Shown piece after piece: positions 1 through 9,160 of a stretch of DNA of 64,000 bases. The translations under genes and the position numbers were made by a program. Origin of the DNA: a virus; IMG/VR virus record IMGVR_UViG_3300044647_002431, positions 50,712 through 114,711 of that record; one strand, given 5' to 3'. The notes beneath the pieces were generated by a model. The model did no database searches. It worked only from the letters and a program-made list of their open reading frames with translations, and was not told the DNA's origin. Numbering within the stretch: the stretch's first letter is position 1; the number at the start of each line of letters is the position of its first letter.

Positions 1-10
1 TTGTGTGTTT

Positions 11-42
11 ATAAAAATAGGGCTGTCTTTTTTCAACAGCCC
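11..42 (-). terminator. Rho-independent terminator after ssb
   Basis: Read on the minus strand, a perfect 7-bp stem (GGGCTGT/ACAGCCC, positions 20-26 and 36-42) with a 9-nt loop is followed at once by TATTTTTAT. It lies just downstream of the ssb stop codon and would end the long minus-strand replication operon. Stem, loop and T-tract are seen directly; function is inferred. Confidence 0.8.
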
Positions 43-69
43 CATCTTTAAATCTGTTTATGGGATAAC

Positions 70-444
70 TTAGAAAGCCACAGCCTCTGTATCAACTGAC
101 TGAGACTTAGACAGCTTGGTGATCTTAGAAAAGTTGTTTACTCTAATACGTAGAGTACTATGCTTGACCCCATCCTTTTCCCACGAGTCATTTCTAAGAG
201 ATCCTTCTACCATTACCAAGTCACCCTTCCTAAAGGATTCCGCTATAATCTCTGCTCCAGAATCCCAAGCTTCGCAATTAACAAAAGTGGTAATCTTATC
301 CTTTTCGCCAGAAGCCTTGGTATATTCACGAGATACAGCAATGGTGAAATTTACCACAGACACAGGCTTTGATCTGCCTTCGATTTTCCTAATCTCAGGA
401 TCACGAGTTAGATTACCTCTAAGTAATACAATATTCATATTCAA
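70..444 (-). CDS. ssb: Single-stranded DNA-binding protein
   Basis: A 124-aa bacterial-type SSB that would coat single-stranded DNA at the phage fork. Residues 1-105 read as one OB fold, with the family opening MNIVLLRGNLTRDPE and the F-x-N-C-E-A-W strand near residue 55. It is shorter than the ~178-aa E. coli protein because the Gly/Pro-rich linker is almost missing. The tail ends DTEAVAF, a weak version of the acidic tip ending in Phe that recruits partners. An AGGAAA ribosome site lies 8 nt before the ATG. It is the last gene before a terminator and has its own promoter inside the end of the polymerase gene upstream, so it can be made apart from the rest of the operon. Confidence 0.93.
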   Translation of the reverse strand: MNMNIVLLRGNLTRDPEIRKIEGRSKPVSVVNFTIAVSREYTKASGEKDKITTFVNCEAWDSGAEIIAESFRKGDLVMVEGSLRNDSWEKDGVKHSTLRIRVNNFSKITKLSKSQSVDTEAVAF

Positions 445-482
445 ATTTCCTTTGTAAAAAGTTAAAAATCACGCAAACGCAC

Positions 483-514
483 AGTATAGTATTGGTGGTG
501 TACCAGCATGTCAA
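483..514 (-). promoter_or_regulatory. Sigma-70-type promoter for ssb
   Basis: On the minus strand TTGACA (509-514) is followed after 17 bp by TACTAT (486-491); overlapping this is TATACT (483-488) at 20 bp. The -35 hexamer overlaps the stop region of the polymerase C-terminal gene. A transcript would have a leader of about 35 nt containing the ssb ribosome site. The motif is seen; activity is inferred. Confidence 0.6.
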
Positions 515-2073
515 GTTTTTGCTAAAAACGTCTTTTCAGCAACAAACGAATCCTTATTTTTAGATATATTGCCCTTGATGATAATAATATTACCTTCAAA
601 TAATTGGTTACGGTATTGTCTAAAAGTTTCTGGAAAATATACCACAGAATCCAAACAGGCAGTACCATCATTTATGGATAGAAAAGCCATCTCGGCTCCA
701 GCATTTTTGCCCTTCTTTGTTTTGACTATATTGATATTCTCTATCTCACCGGCCACCATCAAATTATTGTTGCTGCATTTATTATGCTTAATGTCTCTAC
801 AAGAATGACTTACCATGTGAATATCATACATGTCTATTTTAGAACAGGAGATAGAATAACCCAACAACATGTTCTCAGTATCAACAAGCCATTCTATAGA
901 GTCTTCAATGGAAAATGGAGGATTTTTCATTGTTTTACATAAATTATTGACTATTTCTTTACGTTTATTCAAAGTTATTTTTTCTTTTAATTGACACAGA
1001 CTAGTATATAGATCATCTGTGTTCAAAGATATACTCTTAAGTAGAGCGACCTCTTTGGGTGTTAATTCTAATAACATACTGTAATCCAACAGCATTTTGT
1101 TTCTGTGTAACTTCAAATAATCCAATGCTCCGGATTGAATTAGTGCTTTACTAGCTGTGGAATTCAATTCATACAAAACATCTATCAAAAATTCTGTCCA
1201 TTTTAATTTAGCAAGATCTAGATTGTCTGTATGTATTAGGTGTTTTAGTTTTTTAAATGCTGATTGACCAAAACCTTTAATATCTGTTAGTCCGAAATAT
1301 ATATGTTGGTTTTTAAGTTCTATAAGATCGTTTAGCATTCTTACATCTGGATTACATATACTAATTCCCATCTCTATAGCATTTTGTACCAGTTCTTTAA
1401 TTTCTTGTTGAGGATCTATTTTATCTTTGGCAAATCTTAGGTAAGCCGTAAAAAAATAAACAGGATAGTGAGCTTTAGCATATGCTGATAAGTAACAATT
1501 CATAGCATAACTAATAGCGTGCGATTTATTAAAAGAATATCTTTGACTTTTTTCGATCCATCCGAAAACCTGATCAGCTTGTTCTGCATTTAATAATTTT
1601 CTATTAGCACAACCGTCTATAAATTTGATTTTAAGTTTTGCCATTTCTTCTGGTTTCTTTTTACCAATAGCTTTACGCAAATTGTCTGCTTCTTGCAAAT
1701 CGAAACCAGCAATATCTTTAGCTATTTGCATAGCTTGTTCCTGATATACCATTTCACCATATGTAGTATTCAGAATAGGCTCCAAACACTCATGAAAATA
1801 ATCGATATCTTCGACACCATTCTTTTTGTCGATATAGTGACTGGTTACGCTTTTTCCGTCTCTATATGCCTCCAAACATCCTGGTCGCATAATAGAAATT
1901 AGTGCAGCTAATTCTTCTATATTTGATGGTTTTAGTTTTTTAGCCAAAGACCTTCCTAGCCTGGACTCCAACTGAAAACACCCCTTAGTATTTCCATTTG
2001 ATATTAAATTCCAGGTTTTGGAACAAGCCAAATCAATTTTAGATATATCTGCTTCAAACATCTCCAAAGGCAC
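511..2073 (-). CDS. dnaE: DNA polymerase III alpha, C-terminal half (fingers to OB domain)
   Basis: A 520-aa protein matching only the second half of bacterial DnaE. It opens just before the fingers motif GCFQLES (31-37; FQLES in E. coli) and continues with RPGCLEAYRDG (63-73), YQEQ (110-113) and SFNKSHAISYA (180-190), then a helix-hairpin-helix (about 258-275) and a C-terminal OB fold (about 435-520). None of the three catalytic aspartates is here: they are in the separate protein encoded at 2947-4821, so the active enzyme must form from two chains. No intein sequence is present at its N terminus or at the FNKSH site where cyanobacterial DnaE inteins sit. It overlaps the exonuclease gene by 20 bp. 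Confidence 0.9.
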   Translation of the reverse strand: MPLEMFEADISKIDLACSKTWNLISNGNTKGCFQLESRLGRSLAKKLKPSNIEELAALISIMRPGCLEAYRDGKSVTSHYIDKKNGVEDIDYFHECLEPILNTTYGEMVYQEQAMQIAKDIAGFDLQEADNLRKAIGKKKPEEMAKLKIKFIDGCANRKLLNAEQADQVFGWIEKSQRYSFNKSHAISYAMNCYLSAYAKAHYPVYFFTAYLRFAKDKIDPQQEIKELVQNAIEMGISICNPDVRMLNDLIELKNQHIYFGLTDIKGFGQSAFKKLKHLIHTDNLDLAKLKWTEFLIDVLYELNSTASKALIQSGALDYLKLHRNKMLLDYSMLLELTPKEVALLKSISLNTDDLYTSLCQLKEKITLNKRKEIVNNLCKTMKNPPFSIEDSIEWLVDTENMLLGYSISCSKIDMYDIHMVSHSCRDIKHNKCSNNNLMVAGEIENINIVKTKKGKNAGAEMAFLSINDGTACLDSVVYFPETFRQYRNQLFEGNIIIIKGNISKNKDSFVAEKTFLAKT

Positions 2074-2746
2074 CCTTAAATTTAATTTTTTGTGATAAAT
2101 TCTTATGTAACTTTAAAAATCTAAGTAAGATATCAGCACAATCTTTTACATCTTTTAGAGCGTCGTGAGCATTATCTTTAGATATAGAAAAATAATCTCT
2201 AACATTATCTAATGATATTGATTTGACATCTTCTAAATACATAAACCAATAATATAATAGATTCATAATATCTATTACGTCTCGTGGGTAAAAAATATTA
2301 CTATCGTTTTCTTTATTGACTGTATTAAATTTTTGAGCCATACGATTAACTATTTTTAGATCAAATCTGTTGATATTATATCCAGAAGCTATAGGAGCAG
2401 AAAATTCATTTTTCTTACTAGTTCTCGAATGATACTTATCTAAATATCCACAGAATAAGGACCATGCTTGTTTTTGTGGCATAGCTTCTTTCCACGAACA
2501 TAAAATATCATCTCTGGAACAATTCCTAACTTTGGCATGAAAATTTAGAATATCATTATCATATTCGTGATTAGGATTGAGTTCTAAGCTTTCTGGCTTA
2601 AGCATTATATTAAATTCGGAATCCTTAACTATTTCTAATTTTATTGGATCCACTATCACAGCAGCTATTTGTACTGCACTACAAACATTAGGATTCACTC
2701 CGTCTGTTTCTAGATCAAAGATACATATTTTGTTACTAAATTTCAT
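2054..2746 (-). CDS. DnaQ-like 3'-5' proofreading exonuclease
   Basis: A 230-aa DEDDh exonuclease, the proofreading subunit type (epsilon/DnaQ). All five catalytic residues are visible: D11 and E13 in FDLETDG, D129 in YNINRFDL, H194 and D199 in AHDALKD. It has an ordinary single-domain length without the C-terminal tail that binds alpha in E. coli. Its gene lies exactly between the two polymerase halves, starting by a 4-bp ATGA overlap with a 59-aa gene and ending 20 bp inside the next, so all four are probably translated together in fixed ratio. Confidence 0.9.
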   Translation of the reverse strand: MKFSNKICIFDLETDGVNPNVCSAVQIAAVIVDPIKLEIVKDSEFNIMLKPESLELNPNHEYDNDILNFHAKVRNCSRDDILCSWKEAMPQKQAWSLFCGYLDKYHSRTSKKNEFSAPIASGYNINRFDLKIVNRMAQKFNTVNKENDSNIFYPRDVIDIMNLLYYWFMYLEDVKSISLDNVRDYFSISKDNAHDALKDVKDCADILLRFLKLHKNLSQKIKFKGAFGDV

Positions 2747-2922
2747 GCTGAAACCTTTACTCGCTGTAATGGAAGAATCATGACTTTTTCTTTGGTGTCG
2801 TTACGAATGGCATTAAGCACCTTGCAACAACTAAGTCTTTCTTCTCCTATCTTTGTATATTCTAAATCATCTAATACGAATACAGAATTTACCTCAATAT
2901 CAATAAACTGTTTTTCTAACAT
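2743..2922 (-). CDS. 59-aa protein of unknown function inside the split polymerase locus
   Basis: I do not recognise this protein. It begins MLEKQFIDIEVNSVF, has a Cys-Cys pair at 32-33, and ends in a basic/hydrophobic stretch. An AAAGGG ribosome site lies 8 nt before its ATG, and its TGA stop overlaps the exonuclease ATG (ATGA), which is the usual signature of translational coupling and supports it being real. Its position between the two halves of DnaE suggests a link with polymerase assembly or exonuclease docking, but this is inference only. Confidence 0.7.
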   Translation of the reverse strand: MLEKQFIDIEVNSVFVLDDLEYTKIGEERLSCCKVLNAIRNDTKEKVMILPLQRVKVSA

Positions 2923-2946
2923 ATTTAGAACCCTTTCTTTTTGGAA

Positions 2947-4821
2947 TCAGACCTGATGAGATAATAAATCTTTTATGCACATAATCTTATCTAGCATAGC
3001 GATACCTAGAATATCGAATTTTACAATACCTAAACTTTCTAGGTCTTGCATCTCCATACCGGCTATGGTCTGTTCGTTCCTACTATCATAAACCATAGGA
3101 CAGAGTTCGGCAAGAGCCTGTGAACTGATAGCGATACCAGCCGCATGTTTAGATTGGTTGGTTTTGGTCCCTTCCAGCCTAATAGCCTGCTCGAAACGCT
3201 TCGCCAGAGGGCCAGACAAGTTTCCTTCATCGTCGATCTTGCACCACTGCTCAAGACCTTCTGAATTATTTTCTAATGCCCAACGAATAATCGAAGATTC
3301 CCCATACTCGTCTTTCATTTCTTGTAGTTCGTCCGCAATTTTTGCTTCATCTGGTATATTTTTAGTAATCATATTCATTTCATCAAAACTAATATTACCA
3401 TAAACTCTTAATACGTCTTTTAAAGCTCCTCTGCCTTTCATAGTATTAAAAGTAATCATTTGAGACACTTTGCTAGAACCATACTGATTTTTAATATATT
3501 GAATAATTTCTTCTCTCTTGTTGATAGGTACGTCAATATCAATATCTGGCATAGAAATATGATCTTTAGTATTTCGACCAGCATTATAAAATCTATCAAA
3601 CAGTAGTCCATATTGCATAGGATCTATACTAGTGATGCCTATTAAATATGATACTAGACATCCAGCCGCACTTCCTCTTCCTGGGCCGGGAAGCCAGTCA
3701 TTTTGTTTTACATGATTAACTATATCCTGTACGATAAGAAAATAACTCGACAGACCAGCCCCCTGTAGAACCTCTAATTCGTATTTTATACGATCAACAT
3801 AATTATTTTTGACATTATCTTCCAGACTATTGAGATTTTTATTTTTCCATCCATGCCTACATAATTCTCTAAGATACTCGTCTTCAGATATTTGGTTTGG
3901 ACATTTAAAATCTGGTAAAGTTGGCTTGTGTACTATATCATAGTTTTCGCATAAACTATTTATATAGTGAGTATTGTCTAATTCTTCTTCAAAATGTAAA
4001 GCAGACATTTCTTGATGATCTAATATATGATAATTATCAGAAAGAAAGAAGGTGCCCATAGGGACATCGTCTTTATTTAGAATTTTTGTATTTATAGCTG
4101 GTAACGTAGTTTTTAAATTATTGCACAACAGAATCCTTTGGTCAACAGCATCTTCTTTTCTACAGTAGTGAGCATCGGGTGTACAAATTGCTTTAATATT
4201 TTTTTGACGAGCTATTTTTCTAACACAATCTGTGAGATGTTTTTGTATTAATAGATTCTGAGAATCCATTAATTGTGTTTCTAGGAAAAAATTATCTTTT
4301 CCAAAGGCATTCTGTAATAGATCAATATGTTTTATGGCCCCTGTTTCCCAATCATCTTTTATTTTGTCGTCACGAACAATACAATCTGCTACAGTCGATC
4401 CTAGGTGTCCAGATATGCCTATAAGATTACCGTCTAACAGAGATCCTAATGTTTGAATATCTAATCTAGGTTTATAGTAATAATAATCAGGATTGTTTGA
4501 TTCAGAAACTATTTTTATTAGGGTTTTCCATCCTTGATAGTTTTTTGCCAATACTAATAAATGAGCTAAAGATCTGTTTTCTGGGGTTTTAGTAGATGGA
4601 GATTGATCACAAATATATAATTCACAACCAAGAATAGGTTTAATGCCCTTCTTTTTCATTATGCTGTGAAACTTTACAGTACCGGATATAGTCCCGTGAT
4701 CAGTGATTGCACAAGTATCAACACCTATTTCTGCACACCTATCCGCTATTTGATCAGGTTTTGACAAACCATCAAGTAAGGAATAATGACTGTGTACATG
4801 TAGAGGAATATATGTTTTCAT
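2947..4821 (-). CDS. dnaE: DNA polymerase III alpha, N-terminal half (PHP and palm)
   Basis: A 624-aa protein equal to the first half of DnaE. The PHP domain shows HVH (H8, H10) and TDHG (H42), so metal ligands are kept. The palm carries PDIDID (425-430) and KFDILG (D603), supplying all three catalytic aspartates. The chain ends about 20 residues after KFDILG, where full-length DnaE would go on to the fingers; the rest is the gene at 511-2073. The terminal residues LLSHQV show no intein or frameshift signal, and two other genes lie between, so this is a true two-chain polymerase. It overlaps the nuclease gene upstream by 4 bp. Confidence 0.93.
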   Translation of the reverse strand: MKTYIPLHVHSHYSLLDGLSKPDQIADRCAEIGVDTCAITDHGTISGTVKFHSIMKKKGIKPILGCELYICDQSPSTKTPENRSLAHLLVLAKNYQGWKTLIKIVSESNNPDYYYYKPRLDIQTLGSLLDGNLIGISGHLGSTVADCIVRDDKIKDDWETGAIKHIDLLQNAFGKDNFFLETQLMDSQNLLIQKHLTDCVRKIARQKNIKAICTPDAHYCRKEDAVDQRILLCNNLKTTLPAINTKILNKDDVPMGTFFLSDNYHILDHQEMSALHFEEELDNTHYINSLCENYDIVHKPTLPDFKCPNQISEDEYLRELCRHGWKNKNLNSLEDNVKNNYVDRIKYELEVLQGAGLSSYFLIVQDIVNHVKQNDWLPGPGRGSAAGCLVSYLIGITSIDPMQYGLLFDRFYNAGRNTKDHISMPDIDIDVPINKREEIIQYIKNQYGSSKVSQMITFNTMKGRGALKDVLRVYGNISFDEMNMITKNIPDEAKIADELQEMKDEYGESSIIRWALENNSEGLEQWCKIDDEGNLSGPLAKRFEQAIRLEGTKTNQSKHAAGIAISSQALAELCPMVYDSRNEQTIAGMEMQDLESLGIVKFDILGIAMLDKIMCIKDLLSHQV

Positions 4822-5858
4822 GTTTGTCCCGGTGGTTTATAAAAGCCAAAATTATGATTAGGATGTTTATACTGCTGTGTAACAAATTGAATATCATATA
4901 ATTCAATATCGTGTTTGATTTGTTCACATTTAGTCATATACTTATCTTTAGGAGATATTTGACCATCTCTGTATTCAACAAGTGGGGGGACTGCGGTATT
5001 TTCGAACGTGGTTTTTCCCAAATGACACAGCTTACTACACATCCACGATTTTGTCAATTTTGGCTTCTTTGATTTTTTTATGATTTCAAATTTTTGTCTC
5101 AACATGTCTTCTGTCGCTATTAAGTCCTTTTTATCAAAACAAATAGAGAAAGCCCCACCATCGTTAATAAAATTAATAGAAACTATTACATGATCAATTT
5201 CTGGATATAAGCGAGTTAAAGCATAATGATAAATTCTTAATTGTGGATCTTTTTCTAAGTCTTCTTGTTCTTTAGTTTTACCAGTAGCCCAATTTAATCT
5301 TTTACCTGTTTTCCAGTCTATAATTTCTAATGTATTATCATTTACCTTAGTTATAAGATCAATAGTACCTTTTAGTGCCAAATGACCGGATATTTCTTGA
5401 TCGTCTATAGTAAAACTGTATTTGCTCCATGGTTTTTTTATTTCAAAATCAAAGTGCTGTTCTGCTTCAACTATATGTCTTTTTCTAGGATCAAACATCC
5501 CATTATTATAATTTAAGGTTTTATATACCCATTCTCGACAATCCTTTTTATCTACTGGCATCCATTTATGATGTTGGTTTGTGTTTGTATAATAATCATA
5601 TACCTGTTCAATAATAGTATCTAAATCGTAGTTATTAACATCTAATTCTCCAACAACATCATCTACAATAGTGATCTGGTTATTTTGTTCTGCTTTTTTA
5701 ATAAAAGCCAGAATCTCTAAAATTTTATGTACAATTGTTCCCTTGTCTGCTTTTTTACCTGAAAGACCTCTCCATCCTAATACATATTCTCCAAAATATT
5801 GTTGCTCACACATAGAGTGAGCATTAAAAGATGAACTACGAAAATAAGTAATAATCAT
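4818..5858 (-). CDS. RecB/Cas4-type PD-(D/E)XK nuclease
   Basis: A 346-aa nuclease of the RecB/AddB/Cas4 group. Seen: GTIVHKILE (H44) near the start, then GTIDLI (D167) and IIDWKTG (D181, K183), the catalytic set of these Mg-dependent DNases. Cysteines at 17, 274, 278 and 311 are placed like those holding a 4Fe-4S cluster in AddB and Cas4, one before and the rest after the nuclease core; the cluster is inferred. It is coupled by ATGA overlap to the polymerase gene and follows the dNMP kinase, pointing to replication or recombination end-processing rather than CRISPR adaptation, as no Cas genes are near. Confidence 0.8.
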   Translation of the reverse strand: MIITYFRSSSFNAHSMCEQQYFGEYVLGWRGLSGKKADKGTIVHKILEILAFIKKAEQNNQITIVDDVVGELDVNNYDLDTIIEQVYDYYTNTNQHHKWMPVDKKDCREWVYKTLNYNNGMFDPRKRHIVEAEQHFDFEIKKPWSKYSFTIDDQEISGHLALKGTIDLITKVNDNTLEIIDWKTGKRLNWATGKTKEQEDLEKDPQLRIYHYALTRLYPEIDHVIVSINFINDGGAFSICFDKKDLIATEDMLRQKFEIIKKSKKPKLTKSWMCSKLCHLGKTTFENTAVPPLVEYRDGQISPKDKYMTKCEQIKHDIELYDIQFVTQQYKHPNHNFGFYKPPGQT

Positions 5859-6589
5859 TTTATGTTTTCTATAAAAATTGGAAATAATTGTTCTGACTGT
5901 TGAAGTATATCTAGATTACTATTATCCAATATATAATTAAAATTATTCCAATCGTATCTATCTTGATTCAAAATATTTTCTGATTCATGAGATGAGTCAT
6001 CTCCATAAATATTTCTTGTTAGCCTGATAACACAGCCATTATGATTTTTGATTGCAGCTACTTCATTAGGAAATCTACAGTCGTTAATAAGAGCAATTTG
6101 TGGTTGGTCCATTAAAATTTTTCTTATTGTTGATTCTGGCCAAATATCTACTTTGATTTTTCTAAAAAAGTCTGTGCCGACAATTTGCATAACTTCTCTA
6201 GCTGTTAGAGACTGACCGTCTAAGCTCATATCGGTCGTTGTATTTTTTTGTTCATCTGTGCCGTAACACTGTTCGTATGTTAATCCTAGTATGTCGATAC
6301 ATATTTGTTTTTTCAGAATATCTGCAAAACTATAGACTTTAATTGATCCAGACAATTTTTGTATAACATCTAAAATATAAGTATCAATATTTGGTCGAAG
6401 ATGATAATAATCAAATACGTCAACAATATGTTGAGAATTATCTGGTTTAATAACTTCTATTTGTCCGAAGTTATTCATAATTACCTTAGTAAAGGCATTC
6501 GTATTTGCTAAAAAATTAGCGTATAAAAAATTAGCACAGCTGCTTTTGCCAGATTGTTTTTTACCTGAAAAACCTATAATTTTTGTCAT
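5855..6589 (-). CDS. Phage deoxynucleoside monophosphate kinase
   Basis: A 244-aa P-loop kinase that would convert dNMPs to dNDPs for phage DNA synthesis. The P-loop is SGKKQSGKS (8-16). The stretch INDCRFPNEVAAI followed by a conserved RLTR near residue 190 is typical of the T4 gp1/T5-type dNMP kinase family. It overlaps its neighbours by 4 bp on both sides, inside the replisome operon. With RNR and dCMP deaminase further upstream it completes a nucleotide supply route. Substrate range cannot be read from sequence. Confidence 0.8.
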   Translation of the reverse strand: MTKIIGFSGKKQSGKSSCANFLYANFLANTNAFTKVIMNNFGQIEVIKPDNSQHIVDVFDYYHLRPNIDTYILDVIQKLSGSIKVYSFADILKKQICIDILGLTYEQCYGTDEQKNTTTDMSLDGQSLTAREVMQIVGTDFFRKIKVDIWPESTIRKILMDQPQIALINDCRFPNEVAAIKNHNGCVIRLTRNIYGDDSSHESENILNQDRYDWNNFNYILDNSNLDILQQSEQLFPIFIENIK

Positions 6590-7758
6590 TGTATTTGTTT
6601 TCCTATAACTTCCTGAATTTGTTCCACACTCATATCGGCTACGTCGTTTGTATCGATATGTATATTATATATATTATATGTTTTATGACATTTACTTTCT
6701 ATTACTTTTCTGCCGCTATGTCCGGCTTCGTCGTTATCCAATAATAAATATATATTCATAGCACCAGAAATATCCAATAACATTTTTTGTTTATCTGTCA
6801 TCGAAGATCCATAAATAGCAACAGCATTATGAATTCCAGCCATTTCTAATTTCCAAACATTACCAGGACTCTCCACTATGATAATAGAGCCTGTTTTTTG
6901 AACATATTCTTTAGCATACCATAAATTATATAATGAAGTTTGTGTAGCAAACCCCTTGCTATGTCTCCATTTACTGAATGTCCTACCTATTTCACACTTT
7001 ATATCGGCATTGTGGTGTCCTCCGCATGAGTCGCATTTGTCGCATACGCTTCTTCCAGAGCACCCAACCATATGTTGATGTGTCGTATCATAAATAGGAA
7101 CCACTGCTCTATTATTCATTTCTTTTCCAACAACAGTACAGTCTCCCACATCATATTTGTCTAAAATTTCACCTGAAAATCCTCTTTGTAAAAAATATGG
7201 ACTAGGAATATTTAAGAGATTTCTTACAGATTCTCTAGTTGGATATTGATGTGATGTATTTTTTGATGTTTTGCTAACAATAGACATATTAGCCACGAAC
7301 ATATTTTTATCTTTGACAGTAGGATCGACAGAAAGATGAGCAGCATCTATGTTGACAAATTTTTGTATAAATTCTAATGCTTCATTAAACGAAGCTATAT
7401 CATCCCCTTCTTCTTGCCAATCATATTTTTGTTGAGATATAATACCTCTAATAAATCCAATAATAGACCCTTTGAATATTTTTTCACATTGATGAGTTCT
7501 GCATTTCCAGTTACCTCTATAAGAATCTCCTATATGATATATATTTAGAGCAGACGGGTTGTCTCCCTTATGAATAGGACAACACATACTATAAAACTTA
7601 GAGTTCTCACGATACTCTAAATTAAAATAATGAAATAGGTCCGTAATTTTATCACAGGCAGCATCACAAATTACTTTGAGTTGCTGCTGATCAATTGAAC
7701 GGAATTTCTTCTGAGTTTGATTCTTGTATGGTGAATCCATCGTTGCTGCCGTTTCCAT
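6586..7758 (-). CDS. dnaG: DnaG-type DNA primase
   Basis: A 390-aa primase that would lay RNA primers with the helicase encoded just upstream. A CHC2-like zinc-binding region is visible (C60, H63, C86, C91). A TOPRIM domain near 290-350 has its Glu in VESPGN (E296) and LLLDNDEAG (D341, D343). A second cysteine/histidine cluster (CDKCDSCGGHH, about residue 235) may bind zinc. It is shorter than host DnaG (about 580 aa) because the helicase-binding domain is absent. The first ATG has a GGAG site 7 nt upstream, which supports a start 68 bp inside the dnaB gene rather than the ATG six codons later. Confidence 0.88.
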   Translation of the reverse strand: METAATMDSPYKNQTQKKFRSIDQQQLKVICDAACDKITDLFHYFNLEYRENSKFYSMCCPIHKGDNPSALNIYHIGDSYRGNWKCRTHQCEKIFKGSIIGFIRGIISQQKYDWQEEGDDIASFNEALEFIQKFVNIDAAHLSVDPTVKDKNMFVANMSIVSKTSKNTSHQYPTRESVRNLLNIPSPYFLQRGFSGEILDKYDVGDCTVVGKEMNNRAVVPIYDTTHQHMVGCSGRSVCDKCDSCGGHHNADIKCEIGRTFSKWRHSKGFATQTSLYNLWYAKEYVQKTGSIIIVESPGNVWKLEMAGIHNAVAIYGSSMTDKQKMLLDISGAMNIYLLLDNDEAGHSGRKVIESKCHKTYNIYNIHIDTNDVADMSVEQIQEVIGKQIQ

Positions 7759-9157
7759 TGACTAACTCCAATCTTGTTTTACCTTCTGTAATTTTTGCAC
7801 ACCATCCCTTCATATAACAATTAATGTAATCGTTATCGTCCAATCCTCCTCCGTGCCTACTCACTAGTGGCAATAATTTCCTATTACCATTATCGGGACC
7901 ATCTTCCGCCATCTCTTCTTCAGATTTCCGCTTGAAGATAGTAAAATTACTACATAACCAGATAATACGATCTGATCCGCTCGCGGTATCCGTGCTTTCT
8001 TTCGTAATACCATCCCTATTTAACTGAACAAAAGCTACAATAGGAATCTGATATTTGGTAGCAAAATTATGCAGAGATGTCATCATGAATCCCAAAACCT
8101 GATATTCTTTCATATCCTGAGACATGCCCTGAGTATCCATTAGTTTCAGATAATCATAAAATATGACACACGGCTTGGCAGACCCATCGTCATTCAGTCC
8201 GACCTCTTGAACAATCCATCTTCTCATAATACTCATTTGCTCATCGAAAGATTTCCCAGCAATAGACTTGTGATAGATTGGAGTACTTTTAAGTTCAGAG
8301 ATAGCTTTTTCTATTTTTGTATTTAGGTTTGGAGATTCATTAAATTTTCCTGTTTCGATTTTTGATATATCTATTTCCGTCATCATTGCTAGTAATCTAT
8401 GAATATGGTCATTTTTTGTCATTTCGGTATCCATGTTTAAAACTGGTATACCTAGTTTAGCAATATTTCTACCCATATTATCTGACAATAATGTTTTTCC
8501 TGTCTTAGGTCTTGCAGCGATAACATTAATGGTGCTACGACGCAAACCTCCACCAATAGCAAAGTCATATGCAGGAAAACCTGTGGATATACCAACCTGA
8601 TCTATAGGATTGTTTTTCAGATTATCCATATAATCATCAATATTTTGATGAATTAGTTCCGGCCTATTATCTCCATCGCTAAGAGATGAAGCAAAACCGA
8701 GAATAGGGTCTTCGGCTATACCTAGAATTTTTGATATAGATTCCGACCCATTTACGTCTAATAAGCCCTTCTTTACTTCGTCAAGCTTTTTATAAAGCTT
8801 ACGAGCAATGGACAGTTTAGTAATTTTACTAGTAAAAGAATTAAGATTTGCAGCATTAACTGGAAAATCTAGTATAGCTTTTAGATGCTGAGTTTCTTCT
8901 TTTTTATTTAAGATAAAGTCCAAATCTAGACTCTTAGCAGCAGAGTATATTGATGCTATGTCTAGTTTTTGTACTTCCTGCTTTTCAAAAACATTCTTAA
9001 TACATTTATACAGAACTATATTGCTGTCTATATAAAATGTTTCCTCCGACAAGATATCGGCTACTTCATAGTAATATTCTCGACCATATTGGCACAGAAT
9101 CGCTAATACGGCTCTTTCTGCGGATGGATCGCAGAGTATCATTTGTTCTTTTGACAT
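7691..9157 (-). CDS. dnaB: Replicative DNA helicase DnaB
   Basis: A 488-aa hexameric helicase of normal DnaB length. The N-terminal domain starts with PSAERAVLAIL (11-21). The RecA-like motor has Walker A ARPKTGKT (215-222), then NMDTEM, Walker B IFYDYL and a QLNRDG arginine/sensor region. The ATG lies only 3 nt after a TATAAT box, so the message may be leaderless; no ribosome site is visible. The next Met (residue 6) also lacks one. It is first in the replisome block, overlapping the primase gene, and likely acts with it as a primosome. Confidence 0.93.
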   Translation of the reverse strand: MSKEQMILCDPSAERAVLAILCQYGREYYYEVADILSEETFYIDSNIVLYKCIKNVFEKQEVQKLDIASIYSAAKSLDLDFILNKKEETQHLKAILDFPVNAANLNSFTSKITKLSIARKLYKKLDEVKKGLLDVNGSESISKILGIAEDPILGFASSLSDGDNRPELIHQNIDDYMDNLKNNPIDQVGISTGFPAYDFAIGGGLRRSTINVIAARPKTGKTLLSDNMGRNIAKLGIPVLNMDTEMTKNDHIHRLLAMMTEIDISKIETGKFNESPNLNTKIEKAISELKSTPIYHKSIAGKSFDEQMSIMRRWIVQEVGLNDDGSAKPCVIFYDYLKLMDTQGMSQDMKEYQVLGFMMTSLHNFATKYQIPIVAFVQLNRDGITKESTDTASGSDRIIWLCSNFTIFKRKSEEEMAEDGPDNGNRKLLPLVSRHGGGLDDNDYINCYMKGWCAKITEGKTRLELVNGNGSNDGFTIQESNSEEIPFN

Positions 9158-9160
9158 TAT

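Noticed and set aside
116-457. Plus-strand frame of 113 codons opposite ssb
   Set aside because: It is the shadow of ssb on the other strand; the ssb protein is clear and has promoter, ribosome site and terminator.
3063-3254. 63-codon minus-strand frame inside the polymerase gene
   Set aside because: Out-of-frame shadow of the palm region, low-quality composition.
511-4821. Split intein explaining the two polymerase halves
   Set aside because: No intein start (Cys/Ser with block motifs) at the end of the first half nor an HN-C/S junction at the beginning of the second; two unrelated genes lie between.
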